64,000 bases of DNA from an uncultured Clostridia bacterium (GCA_947589005.1 CANPZO010000001.1:124001-188000); one strand, 5' to 3'; numbered from the stretch's first letter, positions 1 through 8,748 are shown. The notes: a model not told the origin generated them from the letters alone. A program made the numbers and translations.

Positions 1-1373
1 GGCAGGTTTTTGCGCAGGACGGCAAAGCTGATAAAGAAGGCTATCCCCTGACAGAGGACGCTGCCCACGGGCGCGCCGTAAATGTTTATTTCCGGTATGG
101 GTATCAGCACCAGATTGGCGATAAGCTTCACCGCGCCGCCGCATAGTATGCTTATGGCCGGTACAAATATCTTGCCCATACCCTGAAGGCTGCCGTAAAT
201 GGTCTGGCTCATGGCCGAGAAGAACACCGTAGGGGTGAGCATGATGAACAGCAGGGCTCCGTCGGAAACGGCGGGGTATATCATCTTAAGTATGGGCTCG
301 GCCAGCACCGCATAACCGGCGGCACAGGGCATGGCAATGACAATCGAGGTCAGGAGGGAAAAAGTCACCCTCCGCGCGGCGGTGTCGTAATCCTTGACCG
401 CCAGCGCACCGGCAATAGTGGGCACGAGCACCGTGGCAAAGGCGATGTTTATCGCAAGCGGAAGATTTATCAGAACGTCGGTTTTGCTGAGTATTCCGCT
501 GAGAGTTACCGCGTTGTTCTCAAGAGCCTCCGCGCCGGATATCAAACCGGCAAAAGCCTTGTAAAGCCCGCGGTTCACCGTGGCAATGTCAAGCACCCTG
601 TTCAGGGAGGTGACGATGGAGCCCAAGGATATGGGTATGGACACCCAAAGTATGGTTTTGGCCACCGACAGGGCGCTCTGCTTCTCCTTAAGCTCGGGAG
701 CGGAGTTGTATTTCTCCTTTATCTCCCTGCCGTGAGCCTTGCAGAAGCCCAGGAGGTACATAAGGCTGAGCACGGTGGAAATCGTGGTGCCAAGGGTCGC
801 GCCGGCGGCCATGTACTCGGGGGCCTGGCCGGTCATGCACATAACGATGACTATAGTTGTCACGGATTTGAGGAGCTGCTCCAGCATCTGACTGGTGCTG
901 GTGGCCTTGGCGTTATGCTGGCCCATAAAGAAGCCCCGTATAACACTGGACACGGACACGAAGAAGATGGAGGGCGCCAGCACCCGCATGGAGTAAGCGG
1001 CCTTAGACGCGTTGAATATGTAGACGGAAATGAAGTCCGCCCCGAAGAACAGGGCAAAGGAGCAGGCCCCGCCGATTATGGCGAACAGAGCCAGACTTAT
1101 CTTGAATATCCTGAGCGCCCCGCGGTAGTTATTAAGCGCGCATTTTTCCGAAACCAGCTTGCTTATGGCGTTGGGTATGCCCACGGAGCTGAGAGCCAAA
1201 AGCAGGGTGTATATCTGAAAGCCGTAATTGTAATAGCCGTTGCCCGCGTTGCCGAAGCCGGGGACGTTGGTAATGACCATCCTGTATGCGAAGCCCAGGA
1301 GCTTTACGACCACCTGGGAAAAAATTATCGTGAGAACATTCGTCATAAACGAGGGCTTTTTCTTTTCGGGCAT
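1..1373 (-). CDS. MurJ/SpoVB-type polysaccharide flippase (3' end beyond window)
   Basis: Multi-pass membrane protein of the MATE/MOP superfamily, oligosaccharide-exporter branch, expected to flip lipid-linked cell-wall or spore-wall precursors. About 457 residues are visible and the gene continues past base 1. The N-terminus reads MPEKKKPSFMTNVLTIIFSQ, then the family-typical FAYRMVITN segment, a GNGYYNYGFQIYTLLL stretch and repeated hydrophobic helices. I chose the ATG at 1373 because AAGGAAGG lies 6 nt upstream; the in-frame ATG at 1379 abuts the SD. A sigma-A type promoter lies at 1399-1427, so it is the first gene of its transcript. A second homologue is at 46448-47932. MurJ, SpoVB or a generic exporter cannot be separated by eye. 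Confidence 0.85.
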   Translation of the reverse strand, partial: MPEKKKPSFMTNVLTIIFSQVVVKLLGFAYRMVITNVPGFGNAGNGYYNYGFQIYTLLLALSSVGIPNAISKLVSEKCALNNYRGALRIFKISLALFAIIGGACSFALFFGADFISVYIFNASKAAYSMRVLAPSIFFVSVSSVIRGFFMGQHNAKATSTSQMLEQLLKSVTTIVIVMCMTGQAPEYMAAGATLGTTISTVLSLMYLLGFCKAHGREIKEKYNSAPELKEKQSALSVAKTILWVSIPISLGSIVTSLNRVLDIATVNRGLYKAFAGLISGAEALENNAVTLSGILSKTDVLINLPLAINIAFATVLVPTIAGALAVKDYDTAARRVTFSLLTSIVIAMPCAAGYAVLAEPILKMIYPAVSDGALLFIMLTPTVFFSAMSQTIYGSLQGMGKIFVPAISILCGGAVKLIANLVLIPIPEINIYGAPVGSVLCQGIAFFISFAVLRKNL

Positions 1374-1398
1374 TGCCATCCTTCCTTTCATCTTTACT

Positions 1399-1427
1399 AT
1401 TATATATCATGCCGGCAAAAAATGCAA
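1399..1427 (-). promoter_or_regulatory. sigma-A promoter of the flippase gene
   Basis: On the minus strand TTGCAT (1422-1427), a 17-nt spacer and a perfect TATAAT (1399-1404), about 25 nt ahead of the start codon. Confidence 0.65.
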
Positions 1428-1495
1428 GGCATTTGAAAAATATTTAATTAATCCCAATTAAAGCGCCGGCCGAGCGGTCCGCCCTCGCAGGTTTT

Positions 1496-1534
1496 CCAAA
1501 AAACAAAGGAGGTCCGCTCAAAAGGCGGACCTCC
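1496..1534 (-). terminator. intrinsic terminator of the xerD-like gene
   Basis: A perfect 10-bp stem (GGAGGTCCGC / GCGGACCTCC) with a 7-nt loop at 1508-1534 is followed on the minus strand by a T-rich run. It lies about 20 nt after the recombinase stop codon. Confidence 0.85.
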
Positions 1535-1556
1535 ACGCCATCGATTTTATACCGCT

Positions 1557-2438
1557 TTACGCCCTGGGGTGGGAGCGGTTGTACACCTTCTTTATGCGCT
1601 CCTTGAGCATATTGCTGTAAACCTTGGTGGAAACGGTGTCGCTATACCCCAGCATCTGTGACACTGCCTCGGCGTCGGCTCCGTTCTGGAGCAGGTGCAT
1701 GGCAAAGGAATGACGCAGGGTCTGCGGAGTGACAGGCTTTTCGATGCCCGCCTCGGCTATGTAGCCCTTGATAAGCTTCCAGAAGCCCTGACGGGTCATG
1801 GGCTGACCGCCGCAGTTCACAAACAGGGTCTTGACGCGCTGGTTCTCCACCATCAGCTCACGGATATTGGCTATGTAATATCCCACCGCGTCCTCGGCAG
1901 CCGCGCCCATAGGTATCATCCTGGGCCGCGCACCGTTTTTGCAGCGGACTACGCCGCCCTCCAAGTCCACATCCTTGAGCTCGAGGGTTATGAGCTCGCT
2001 GACCTTCATGCCCGTGGCGTAGAGCAGCTCCAGCATGGCCTTGTCCCTCGCGCCCTTAAGCTCGGCGGTCTTTGGCTGGTTCAGCAGCCGGTTTATCTCG
2101 CCGGGAGTGAGCACTACCGGCGGCTTATGCTCCGGCGACGGCAGCTCCAGCCCCATTGCCGGATTTTCCTCCACAAGCTTTCTCTCCATGAGATAATTGT
2201 AAAAATTGCGGATAGAGCTGACGCTCCTGAGCACGGTGGAATTGGCCTTCCCCTCCCGCTCAAGACCGTTGACATAGTCCTGTATACGCTCACGGGTAAC
2301 GGCAAAGCACTCCTCCGGGCCGCCGATGCCCTCCTTGGTCAGAAAGAGCTCTACGTCCCTGCAATATGACAGAAGGGTGTTTTTGCTCGCCTTCTGTTTT
2401 TTTGATAAAAAAAACGCAAACTCTTCTACCAATTCCAT
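1557..2438 (-). CDS. XerD-like tyrosine recombinase with degenerate active site
   Basis: 293 residues, the usual length for Xer recombinases: an N-terminal SAM-like core-binding domain (about 1-85) and a C-terminal phage-integrase domain (about 105-290). The fold motifs are clear (LLYATGMKVSELI, TLRHSFAMHLL, LGYSD, KVYSNM). However, several catalytic positions differ from XerD: Arg I is Lys145, the box-II His is Gln239 and the second His is Tyr265; Arg242, Tyr274 and the beta-hairpin Lys (about 167) are present. A SpoIIM-like gene lies just upstream, echoing the spoIIM-fur-ripX order of Bacillus. So it descends from chromosomal XerD, but cleavage activity is doubtful. The start ATG at 2438 has GAGGAAG upstream. 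Confidence 0.85.
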   Translation of the reverse strand: MELVEEFAFFLSKKQKASKNTLLSYCRDVELFLTKEGIGGPEECFAVTRERIQDYVNGLEREGKANSTVLRSVSSIRNFYNYLMERKLVEENPAMGLELPSPEHKPPVVLTPGEINRLLNQPKTAELKGARDKAMLELLYATGMKVSELITLELKDVDLEGGVVRCKNGARPRMIPMGAAAEDAVGYYIANIRELMVENQRVKTLFVNCGGQPMTRQGFWKLIKGYIAEAGIEKPVTPQTLRHSFAMHLLQNGADAEAVSQMLGYSDTVSTKVYSNMLKERIKKVYNRSHPRA

Positions 2439-2528
2439 GAAATAACATCTTCCTCGTTTCCGATACTATAGACTTATTTTATAATAAACGGCGAGGAAAA
2501 TATATTGACTTAATGCACTAAAAAAATT

Positions 2529-3047
2529 TTAAATCTTTGTTATAAAAACACCTTGAATTGTATAAAAACAAAGAAAAATCAGGTATTGTACACAAGATGA
2601 GACAAAAGTGACCAAAAGAGACGCTACCAAAGACGCCAAAACCGACGAATATGTATAAGAACCGTCACCGCGTCCAAGACCGGCGGCTATGGCAAATATG
2701 TACAGGGGCACGGTAAAAAAAATCTGCGGAAGGATGTTTATGGCGTAAAAATACCAGCTCCGGCCCGGCGCGGACAGGATAAAGGCGCTGGCGCAGCCCA
2801 GCAGCCCTCCCTTAAACAACAGCGCCCCTCCCCCGCACACCAGCCGGTGGCGAAAGGTACGCGGCAGGAAAATGGCGCACCAAAAGGGCAGATTGGCCGC
2901 GACTGCCGCCGTCAGATATTTATCGAAGGTCACGTCGGCGCTGAGGCTAATTCCCGGTTCCGCTCCGACGCCGGCGGTGCTGCCCAAAGTCAGTCCCAGC
3001 AGAAACACCGCCGTCATTATGTAAATGTACTTTTTGTCCTTATCCAT
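2529..3047 (-). CDS. SpoIIM-like (DUF95) membrane protein
   Basis: 172 residues with about four or five membrane segments. The N-terminal helix (YIYIMTAVFLLGLTLGS) and the central ILPQIFFTVPLYIFAI segment resemble the SpoIIM/DUF95 pattern, in which a helix ending in G..G is followed by an LPQ..F..P motif. SpoIIM belongs to the SpoIID-SpoIIM-SpoIIP complex that drives engulfment in sporulation. Position also fits: the next gene downstream is xerD-like, as spoIIM precedes ripX in Bacillus. It is shorter than Bacillus SpoIIM (about 210 residues) and weakly conserved, so the call rests on motif plus synteny. The only SD-like run (GGGGG) lies in the arm of a hairpin just upstream. Confidence 0.55.
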   Translation of the reverse strand: MDKDKKYIYIMTAVFLLGLTLGSTAGVGAEPGISLSADVTFDKYLTAAVAANLPFWCAIFLPRTFRHRLVCGGGALLFKGGLLGCASAFILSAPGRSWYFYAINILPQIFFTVPLYIFAIAAGLGRGDGSYTYSSVLASLVASLLVTFVSSCVQYLIFLCFYTIQGVFITKI

Positions 3048-3052
3048 AAAAC

Positions 3053-3086
3053 GACCCCCGGTTCAGCCTATGCCGGTCCGGGGGTC
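3053..3086 (-). terminator. hairpin between proC and the SpoIIM-like gene
   Basis: A 9-bp GACCCCCGG / CCGGGGGTC stem with a 16-nt loop follows the proC stop codon and precedes the SpoIIM-like ATG by only 5 nt. The T-tract is short (GTTTTAT), so termination may be partial. The 3' arm holds the only SD-like G-run for the next gene. Confidence 0.6.
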
Positions 3087-3100
3087 ATTTATTCGCCGTA

Positions 3101-3901
3101 TTATTTTTTCCGTCCCAGTTCCGCCGACTTCTTGGCGCAGGCGGCCACGGCGTCTATCATCGTGGCGCGGAGACCCTTTTCCTCAAGGCGGTAAATGGCT
3201 TCTATCGTTGTGCCGCCGGGAGAGCATACCATGTCCTTCAGCTTGCCGGGGTGCTCCATGGTGGACAGGGCCAGCTTCGCGGAGCCCAAGATGGTCTGCT
3301 CCACAAGAAGATAGGCTACGTCGCGGGGTATGCCCTGAAGCACTGCGGCGTCGGCCATGGCTTCTATCATCACGAACACATAGGCCGGGCCGCTGCCGTT
3401 GGTGGCGGTGGCCGCGTCAAAAAGGCTCTCGTCCAGAACGGAGGTCTTGCCTATGGCGTCGAACATCCTTATGACGCTGTCAAAGTCGGCGTCGCTGACG
3501 TTTTCGGTGCGGCAGAGAACCGTCATGGCCTCGTTTACCAGAGCGGGCACGTTGGGCATGGTGCGCACGATGCGCACCGTATCGCCAACGATATCAGCGA
3601 TATCCTCCCGGGTGAAGCCCGCCACAACGCTGACCAGCAGCTTGCCCCTGATACAGGGAGCTATTTCCGCCAGCACCTTTTCGGCCACATTGGGCTTGAT
3701 GGCCAACAGCACTACCTCGCCGGCTTCGGCGGCCTCGGCGTTGTGCAGGGTGGTGTTGACGCCCAGCTCTCTGAGGGGAGCCAGCTTCCTGTCGTAAAGG
3801 TCGCTGACGGTAATGTCCCCGGCGGGGATAATTCCGGCGTGTACCACGCCGTTCACGATTGCGCCGGCGATGTTCCCGGCTCCGATAACTCCAAGCTTCA
3901 T
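3101..3901 (-). CDS. proC: pyrroline-5-carboxylate reductase
   Basis: 266 residues, standard length. Catalyses the NAD(P)H-dependent reduction of 1-pyrroline-5-carboxylate to L-proline, the last step of proline synthesis, in the cytosol. The N-terminal Rossmann fold is visible (MKLGVIGAGNIAGAIVNG), followed by the P5CR features LLAIKPN, VSVVAGF, RTMPNVPALV and, near the C-terminus, SPGGTTIEAIYRLEEKGLRATM, which is the dimerisation-domain signature. It follows the third of three tandem secreted paralogs by 20 bp, so it may be co-transcribed with them; I see no functional link. A hairpin at 3053-3086 follows the gene. Confidence 0.96.
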   Translation of the reverse strand: MKLGVIGAGNIAGAIVNGVVHAGIIPAGDITVSDLYDRKLAPLRELGVNTTLHNAEAAEAGEVVLLAIKPNVAEKVLAEIAPCIRGKLLVSVVAGFTREDIADIVGDTVRIVRTMPNVPALVNEAMTVLCRTENVSDADFDSVIRMFDAIGKTSVLDESLFDAATATNGSGPAYVFVMIEAMADAAVLQGIPRDVAYLLVEQTILGSAKLALSTMEHPGKLKDMVCSPGGTTIEAIYRLEEKGLRATMIDAVAACAKKSAELGRKK

Positions 3902-3921
3902 TTCAAATTTTCCTTTCTGTT

Positions 3922-5580
3922 TTAATCTGTGATTGTGACGTTTGTTCTGAAGTAGTACAAACTGTTATAACCGCCCGGCTCGTTATAACCGCCCGGATCA
4001 TTCATATTCACCCGAAACAGCTTTCCGTCGGCGCTGTAAAGCAGCACAGCGTTCAGCGGGTCGCGGAAATAATACGGGTTTTCGACCAAATCGGCGGTGA
4101 AGTACGGTCTCCCTTCGCCAAAGAGGGCAAAATTCACAATGGCGCCCGGAGCCTCACCCACGCGGCGGCCGTACACCGTCCCGTTCAGAATTCCGTAATC
4201 AAAGGGTTCGGAAGCGACAAACACATTCTGAGATAAGCTGCCCTGAAAATATCCGCTGTATTTGGTGACAACCGTCCCGCCGCCGTTGGTCTTGACCAAA
4301 ACCTCGTCCTCCATAGATGCCTCAATTATGCTTTCCGCGGCGCGCCTTTCCCTTATGTCGCCATCCACGGCCGCCATTATTTCTCTGCCGTCCTGACAGT
4401 AAAACGCATAGCCCTTCATTTCCGAGCCTATCAGTCCGTAGCCCACGTAGAAGTTGCCCTTAATATCCTCGGCAACGACCGTCTTTTCGCCCGTGGCGAT
4501 GTCGATTTGATAAAGGTCGGCGACCCCGTCCCTTTCACCCTTTATAAAGAGAGTGTAGCCCGAGGTTTTTGCGTCGCTGTAGCTTACGCCGTCGGCGGGG
4601 AATTCCCCCGCGCAGCCGTTGAGACTGTAGCTTACCTTCAAAAGCTCTCCCGTGACGGGGTCGCGGTGATAGTGAATAACAGCGTCGCCGGAATAGTCCT
4701 CGCTGTCGGGGGCCATGGCCCGCCGGTTTTGAACGGAGTCCCGCTTCTCCGTTTCAACCGGCGTCCCGTCGGGGCCAAATATAAAGCTGTATTCGTATCC
4801 GTCCTCCGTGCCGCCGAGGATATAGTCCATCCGGCATCGGCTGTTTTCACAGGCAAAGCTCACCCTTGCCGCCTCTCCGGTCAACGGGTCCACGGGCACG
4901 GTGTATACGAGCTGGGGCTCTCCGGGCGCCCAGCCCGCCTCCTTGCCTCCGTCGGCGGCCCGGTAGACATTGCCGTCCGTCGCCTGATAATAATAGTATT
5001 TTCCGTCATAGGCCGCCGCCCCGCCGCCATAATTCCAAAGCCTCATACTGATAAGCGAGGCGTGATAATTATCGCTCTTGATATACAGGTCGCCTTGGCC
5101 GTCGTCTTCATAGCTCAGACGGAGGCGGGAAAGATACGGCTCCGCCAACGGAATATAGGTTATGTCTCTGAAAACCAGCAGGGGCGGGTCCTGCTCGGAA
5201 TTTTTGATAACGGCGCCCTCGTCAGACGAATCCGTATAAAGGGCAACGTCATTTTTGAAAATATCCACCTCAACCTCCGGCGGATTTAGCTCCGGCCTGT
5301 AATACTGCCGCCAGCCGCAGCTCACGCCCAGCCGCCGCACCGTGACGAGGCCGGTTTCGCTGTCCCAGTCGGTAACGAGGCCCAGAAAGCGGCTGCCGTA
5401 ATAGGACAGGGGGATATAGTATGTACCGCCGTACTCCAGCGCCGGATATTCGGTTTTCCAGTTGTCGGCAGTCTCGCCGTTCACCGTCACGCCCGCAACC
5501 GTATGGGCCGTTTCGGCAAAGGCGGCGGACGCAGCAAAAACCGTCAAAACGGTCAGGATAGCAAATATTATTTTTTTCAT
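3922..5580 (-). CDS. secreted stalk/propeller-like protein, paralog 1
   Basis: 552 residues with a signal peptide (KKIIFAILTVLTVFAASAAFA). The N-terminal part (about 25-160) has two copies of a stalk-like (copper amine oxidase N-terminal-like) pattern: YPALEYGGTYYIPLSYYGSRF and, later, RDITYIPLAEPYL. The rest has short repeated beta motifs such as GNVYRAADGG and ADLYQIDIATGE, like the DUF5050-type beta-propeller. The closest relatives are the next two genes upstream. The start is ATG 5580, 7 nt after GGGAGGT; it overlaps the upstream stop by one base (TGATG), so translation is probably coupled. Function unknown; a cell-surface or envelope role is inferred from the signal peptide and promoter. 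Confidence 0.8.
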   Translation of the reverse strand: MKKIIFAILTVLTVFAASAAFAETAHTVAGVTVNGETADNWKTEYPALEYGGTYYIPLSYYGSRFLGLVTDWDSETGLVTVRRLGVSCGWRQYYRPELNPPEVEVDIFKNDVALYTDSSDEGAVIKNSEQDPPLLVFRDITYIPLAEPYLSRLRLSYEDDGQGDLYIKSDNYHASLISMRLWNYGGGAAAYDGKYYYYQATDGNVYRAADGGKEAGWAPGEPQLVYTVPVDPLTGEAARVSFACENSRCRMDYILGGTEDGYEYSFIFGPDGTPVETEKRDSVQNRRAMAPDSEDYSGDAVIHYHRDPVTGELLKVSYSLNGCAGEFPADGVSYSDAKTSGYTLFIKGERDGVADLYQIDIATGEKTVVAEDIKGNFYVGYGLIGSEMKGYAFYCQDGREIMAAVDGDIRERRAAESIIEASMEDEVLVKTNGGGTVVTKYSGYFQGSLSQNVFVASEPFDYGILNGTVYGRRVGEAPGAIVNFALFGEGRPYFTADLVENPYYFRDPLNAVLLYSADGKLFRVNMNDPGGYNEPGGYNSLYYFRTNVTITD

Positions 5581-7343
5581 CACTTATACCTCCCGTATGG
5601 GCCCCACTGGGCCACGTCCTTAGTCAGGTCCACCTCCACGAGCCAGCCGTCCACAACGTAAAGCAGCTTTTCAATGTCCTCGTACATGGTGGAGTTTCTG
5701 CGTATCCTGTTTCTGTAAATATAGGGCTTTTCCGCGTAGTCCGCGGTGTAGAACGGGTCGTCGGCAAAGACGGCGAAGTTCACGTCCGAGCCGGCGACGC
5801 TCCTGTCGAGGGAAAGGGACAGAACGCCGTCGGTCTTGCTCAGCTCAAAGTCCCTGTCTGCGGAAAACACGTTCCATATGTCGCCCTTAGTGTTCCATAT
5901 ATACTTTACGCTCACGCCGCCGCCGGCTTTCCCGAGGGCGGCGAAGCCAAGACAGAGATGCTCGTCCTTGGCGGCGTAATCCAGAAATTCATAGTCAGAG
6001 GCCGATTTTTGGGTATAAAATATCCTTTCCTCGGCCACGGTTTCGACCGGGCTGTTTTGGCGAGCTATACGCCCCACACGGAAGTTGCCCGCGATATCGG
6101 GAGCATACAGCGAAACCGCGCCGGTGGAGGGCTCCAACCGATAAATGGAGGCTATGCCCTCTTTTTCACCCTTGAAATACAGCCTGTCATCAAGCATCAG
6201 GGCCTCGCTGAACTCTATGCCCTCCGCGTTAAATTCACCGCTGACGTCCTCCGTATAATAATCTCCGTCATTGACGTCCCCGCCGGATTTTTTCACGGTG
6301 TAGCTGACCCTGTCGGTATGGGGGACGCCGTTTTCGTCAAGGACGCGGTGATAGCGGACGGTGAACCCGCCGCCCCGCTCATCGATGTCCGGCCACCTTT
6401 CCCGACGGTTTTGGAGGCTGTTCCAATAGTCTACCTCCTTCAAGCCGTCGTCCCAGCCGCAGACGTACCAATGCTCGACGCCCGTTTCCCCGTCGCCCAG
6501 CCGGTAGTACATATATGCGGCGCCGCCGTCCGGCGAGCAGAAGTTGGCCTCGGGAACCTTGCCGCTGTCACGGTCAAGGGGCATTTCCAGCAGGAGCCTG
6601 AGATTTTCACCGTCGAAGCAGTAGATATTTCCGTCGGCGCCCTGATAGTGATAATGGCCCAGACTGTCCACAGACGCCGCGCCGCCGTTATAGTTCGGCA
6701 GATACACCCTTTTTACGGCGAAGTTGTTACCGTTAAGGTAATAGGCCGAGCCGTCGGTCTCCGTTTTGAGTTCCCAGCACAGCAGATTAAGGTACGGGTC
6801 CGCCAGCGGAATATAGGTAATGTCCCTAAAGGTCAATAGAGGCGGGCTCTGCTTTTCATTCGTGACGGTGAGCCTGCTCATATCCACATCGTAGGTGCCC
6901 TCATACGGACGGGTAAGACTGTCCGAGGCGGCGTTTATAACAATGTCGCCGCCGAACGCCGAAGCCTCGAGGGTGTCCGGATTTCTTTCCTCTCTAAGGT
7001 AATCGCGGTACATACCGCTTACGCCCTTGTCATTTATGATGACGGTGCCGGTTCCCGCGTCGTAATCCGTGGTAACGCCCATAAAGCGGGTATCGTAGTA
7101 GGTCAGGGGGAAGTATATGTTCCCGCCGTAGACCAGCAGAGGATATTCCCGGCGGACGTTATTGATTTTTGTGCCGTTTAATGTAAAATCCGCCGTGAGC
7201 AGACGGACGTCCAACGTATCCCCGGCGCCGCCGCAGGCGAGCCCCCGCCCTTCGCAACCGGAGAGGCCCGCATCCTCCGCCGGCGCCGTAACCGCCGTCA
7301 GCAAAGCCGCCGCCAGTATTGAAACGAACAACATTCTTTTCAT
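5580..7343 (-). CDS. secreted stalk/propeller-like protein, paralog 2
   Basis: 587 residues, signal peptide MKRMLFVSILAAALLTAVT. Same plan as its neighbours: a stalk-like region with YPLLVYGGNIYFPLTYYDTRF and LTFRDITYIPLADPYL, then blades resembling a sequence of GNIYCFDGEN and ASIYRLEPSTGAV units. Compared with the other two paralogs it has an extra 20-30 residue segment after the signal peptide, with two Cys and many Gly, and a longer central region. It has its own promoter at 7380-7406 that matches the promoter of the gene upstream. AAGGAGG precedes the ATG at 7343. No enzyme motif is seen. Confidence 0.8.
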   Translation of the reverse strand: MKRMLFVSILAAALLTAVTAPAEDAGLSGCEGRGLACGGAGDTLDVRLLTADFTLNGTKINNVRREYPLLVYGGNIYFPLTYYDTRFMGVTTDYDAGTGTVIINDKGVSGMYRDYLREERNPDTLEASAFGGDIVINAASDSLTRPYEGTYDVDMSRLTVTNEKQSPPLLTFRDITYIPLADPYLNLLCWELKTETDGSAYYLNGNNFAVKRVYLPNYNGGAASVDSLGHYHYQGADGNIYCFDGENLRLLLEMPLDRDSGKVPEANFCSPDGGAAYMYYRLGDGETGVEHWYVCGWDDGLKEVDYWNSLQNRRERWPDIDERGGGFTVRYHRVLDENGVPHTDRVSYTVKKSGGDVNDGDYYTEDVSGEFNAEGIEFSEALMLDDRLYFKGEKEGIASIYRLEPSTGAVSLYAPDIAGNFRVGRIARQNSPVETVAEERIFYTQKSASDYEFLDYAAKDEHLCLGFAALGKAGGGVSVKYIWNTKGDIWNVFSADRDFELSKTDGVLSLSLDRSVAGSDVNFAVFADDPFYTADYAEKPYIYRNRIRRNSTMYEDIEKLLYVVDGWLVEVDLTKDVAQWGPYGRYK

Positions 7344-7379
7344 AACCTTTTCCTCCTTTTGACATTGTCTGATATAAAG

Positions 7380-7406
7380 GACGAAAAAAGCTTCAAAAAA
7401 GTCACA
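7380..7406 (-). promoter_or_regulatory. ECF-sigma-like promoter before paralog 2
   Basis: On the minus strand TGTGAC (7401-7406) is followed by a T-run, 17 nt of spacing and CGTC (7380-7383). The same layout occurs before paralog 3. A T-tract after the -35 and a CGTC -10 core are typical of ECF sigma factors; no sigma-A -10 is evident here. Confidence 0.5.
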
Positions 7407-7412
7407 GGTTTT

Positions 7413-8705
7413 TTATTCGGTATATCTGTTTTTCGGCTTGTCGCTCAAGTCCACCCTCACAAGGCTGCCCTCCGCGACGTACAGCAGGACGCTTTCCCCG
7501 CCGCCGTCGTAATAGAATGGGTCGTCGGCATAGTCGGCGGTAAAGTAGGGCCAGCCCTCGGTCAGGAGGGCGAAGTTCACGTTGGCGTCCGGGTCAAGAC
7601 GGTCTGAGGCCAAATAGGAGCTTAGACCTATCCTGCCGATGGACATTTTCCAGTCGTCGCCGGACATATTGATGTCCAGGCTGCCCGAAAAGCTCCCGGG
7701 CACCAGCACCGAGCGGGTGCCGCCGCTGTCCCTGTGCAGAGTGTAGAGGACGTTCCTCCCCCGCTCCGGATCAAAGGGCAGGTCGCTGTTCACTCCCAGC
7801 ATGGTCTTATCGCCCTTCTTCACCGAATAATACACAAGCCCGCTGACTATGTCGCTCAGGGAGTCGAGGCCGGTCTCACCCACAGCACCGCCGCGGGTCT
7901 CGCCGGCGTAGGGATAGACCTCTCCGTCCGAAACGGTAAAGATCCTTTCTCCCTCTTCCCCTGCGCTGTAGCGCATATAGGTCACGTCATTCTCACGGAA
8001 AAAGCTCACCCTCGGGAAGGCGCCGTCCAGCTCGGGGACGGAGTGGATAAGCTCCGCGCTTTCCCCGTCGGAGCGGTAAACTCCGCCGTCAGCGGCCTGA
8101 TAATAATAGCAGTCGCCGTCCACCGCCGCCGCACCGCCGCCGTAATTGTACAGCTTAACTTCCTCGGGGTGATAGTTGTTGCTGACAATGTCAAGTCTGT
8201 CCCCGTCGAACTCACACTTAAGCTCAAGCACGGCCGTATAGGGTTCGGTCAGCGGTATATATGTAATATTACGGAAGGTCAGAAGCGGCGGATTTTGGTC
8301 GCTGTTTTTAATGAGCCTGTCGGTGACGCTGTCGGAGGCAAACTTGTTCACAAGGCGGATATCGCCGTTATAGACCTTGGCGTCCACACTTGCCGGATTA
8401 GCCGTCTCACGGGAATATGGCCGGTACATACCGGCGACGTTGCTCTGGTAAACGGTCACAAGGCCGGCCTCCCTGTCCCAGTCGGTGACAAGGCCCATAA
8501 ATCTCGCGTCATAATAGGTCAAAGGCAGATATACCTTCCCCCTGTACTCAAGTATCGGATATTCGCGGTATTCGCTCTCCACCCTTACGCCATTGACGGT
8601 TATCTTAAGCTCCGACACCTTCGGCTCCTCCTCCACCGCCGCCGAAGCGGTGAGCAGGAACATGGCCAGCGCCGCGGTCATAATGACGACATACAATTTT
8701 TTCAT
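7413..8705 (-). CDS. secreted stalk/propeller-like protein, paralog 3
   Basis: 430 residues with a signal peptide (KKLYVVIMTAALAMFLLTASA). The stalk-like part is the clearest of the three: YPILEYRGKVYLPLTYYDARF, VTDWDREAGLVTV, NPPLLTFRNITYIPLTEPY. The C-terminal part is shorter than in paralogs 1 and 2, because part of the repeat region is missing; the end (NVNFALLTEGWPYFTADYADDPF) matches the others, so this is an internal length difference and not a truncation. It is the first gene of the tandem set, driven by an ECF-like promoter at 8749-8775, with AAAGGAGG before the ATG. Confidence 0.8.
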   Translation of the reverse strand: MKKLYVVIMTAALAMFLLTASAAVEEEPKVSELKITVNGVRVESEYREYPILEYRGKVYLPLTYYDARFMGLVTDWDREAGLVTVYQSNVAGMYRPYSRETANPASVDAKVYNGDIRLVNKFASDSVTDRLIKNSDQNPPLLTFRNITYIPLTEPYTAVLELKCEFDGDRLDIVSNNYHPEEVKLYNYGGGAAAVDGDCYYYQAADGGVYRSDGESAELIHSVPELDGAFPRVSFFRENDVTYMRYSAGEEGERIFTVSDGEVYPYAGETRGGAVGETGLDSLSDIVSGLVYYSVKKGDKTMLGVNSDLPFDPERGRNVLYTLHRDSGGTRSVLVPGSFSGSLDINMSGDDWKMSIGRIGLSSYLASDRLDPDANVNFALLTEGWPYFTADYADDPFYYDGGGESVLLYVAEGSLVRVDLSDKPKNRYTE

Positions 8706-8748
8706 GGGCTTTTCCTCCTTTGCGCAGTCCTGTGCGTCTATATATAAA

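Noticed and set aside
1557-2438. Tyrosine recombinase as an integrase of a mobile element
   Set aside because: No attachment repeats, tRNA or phage genes nearby; length and neighbours fit the chromosomal Xer lineage.
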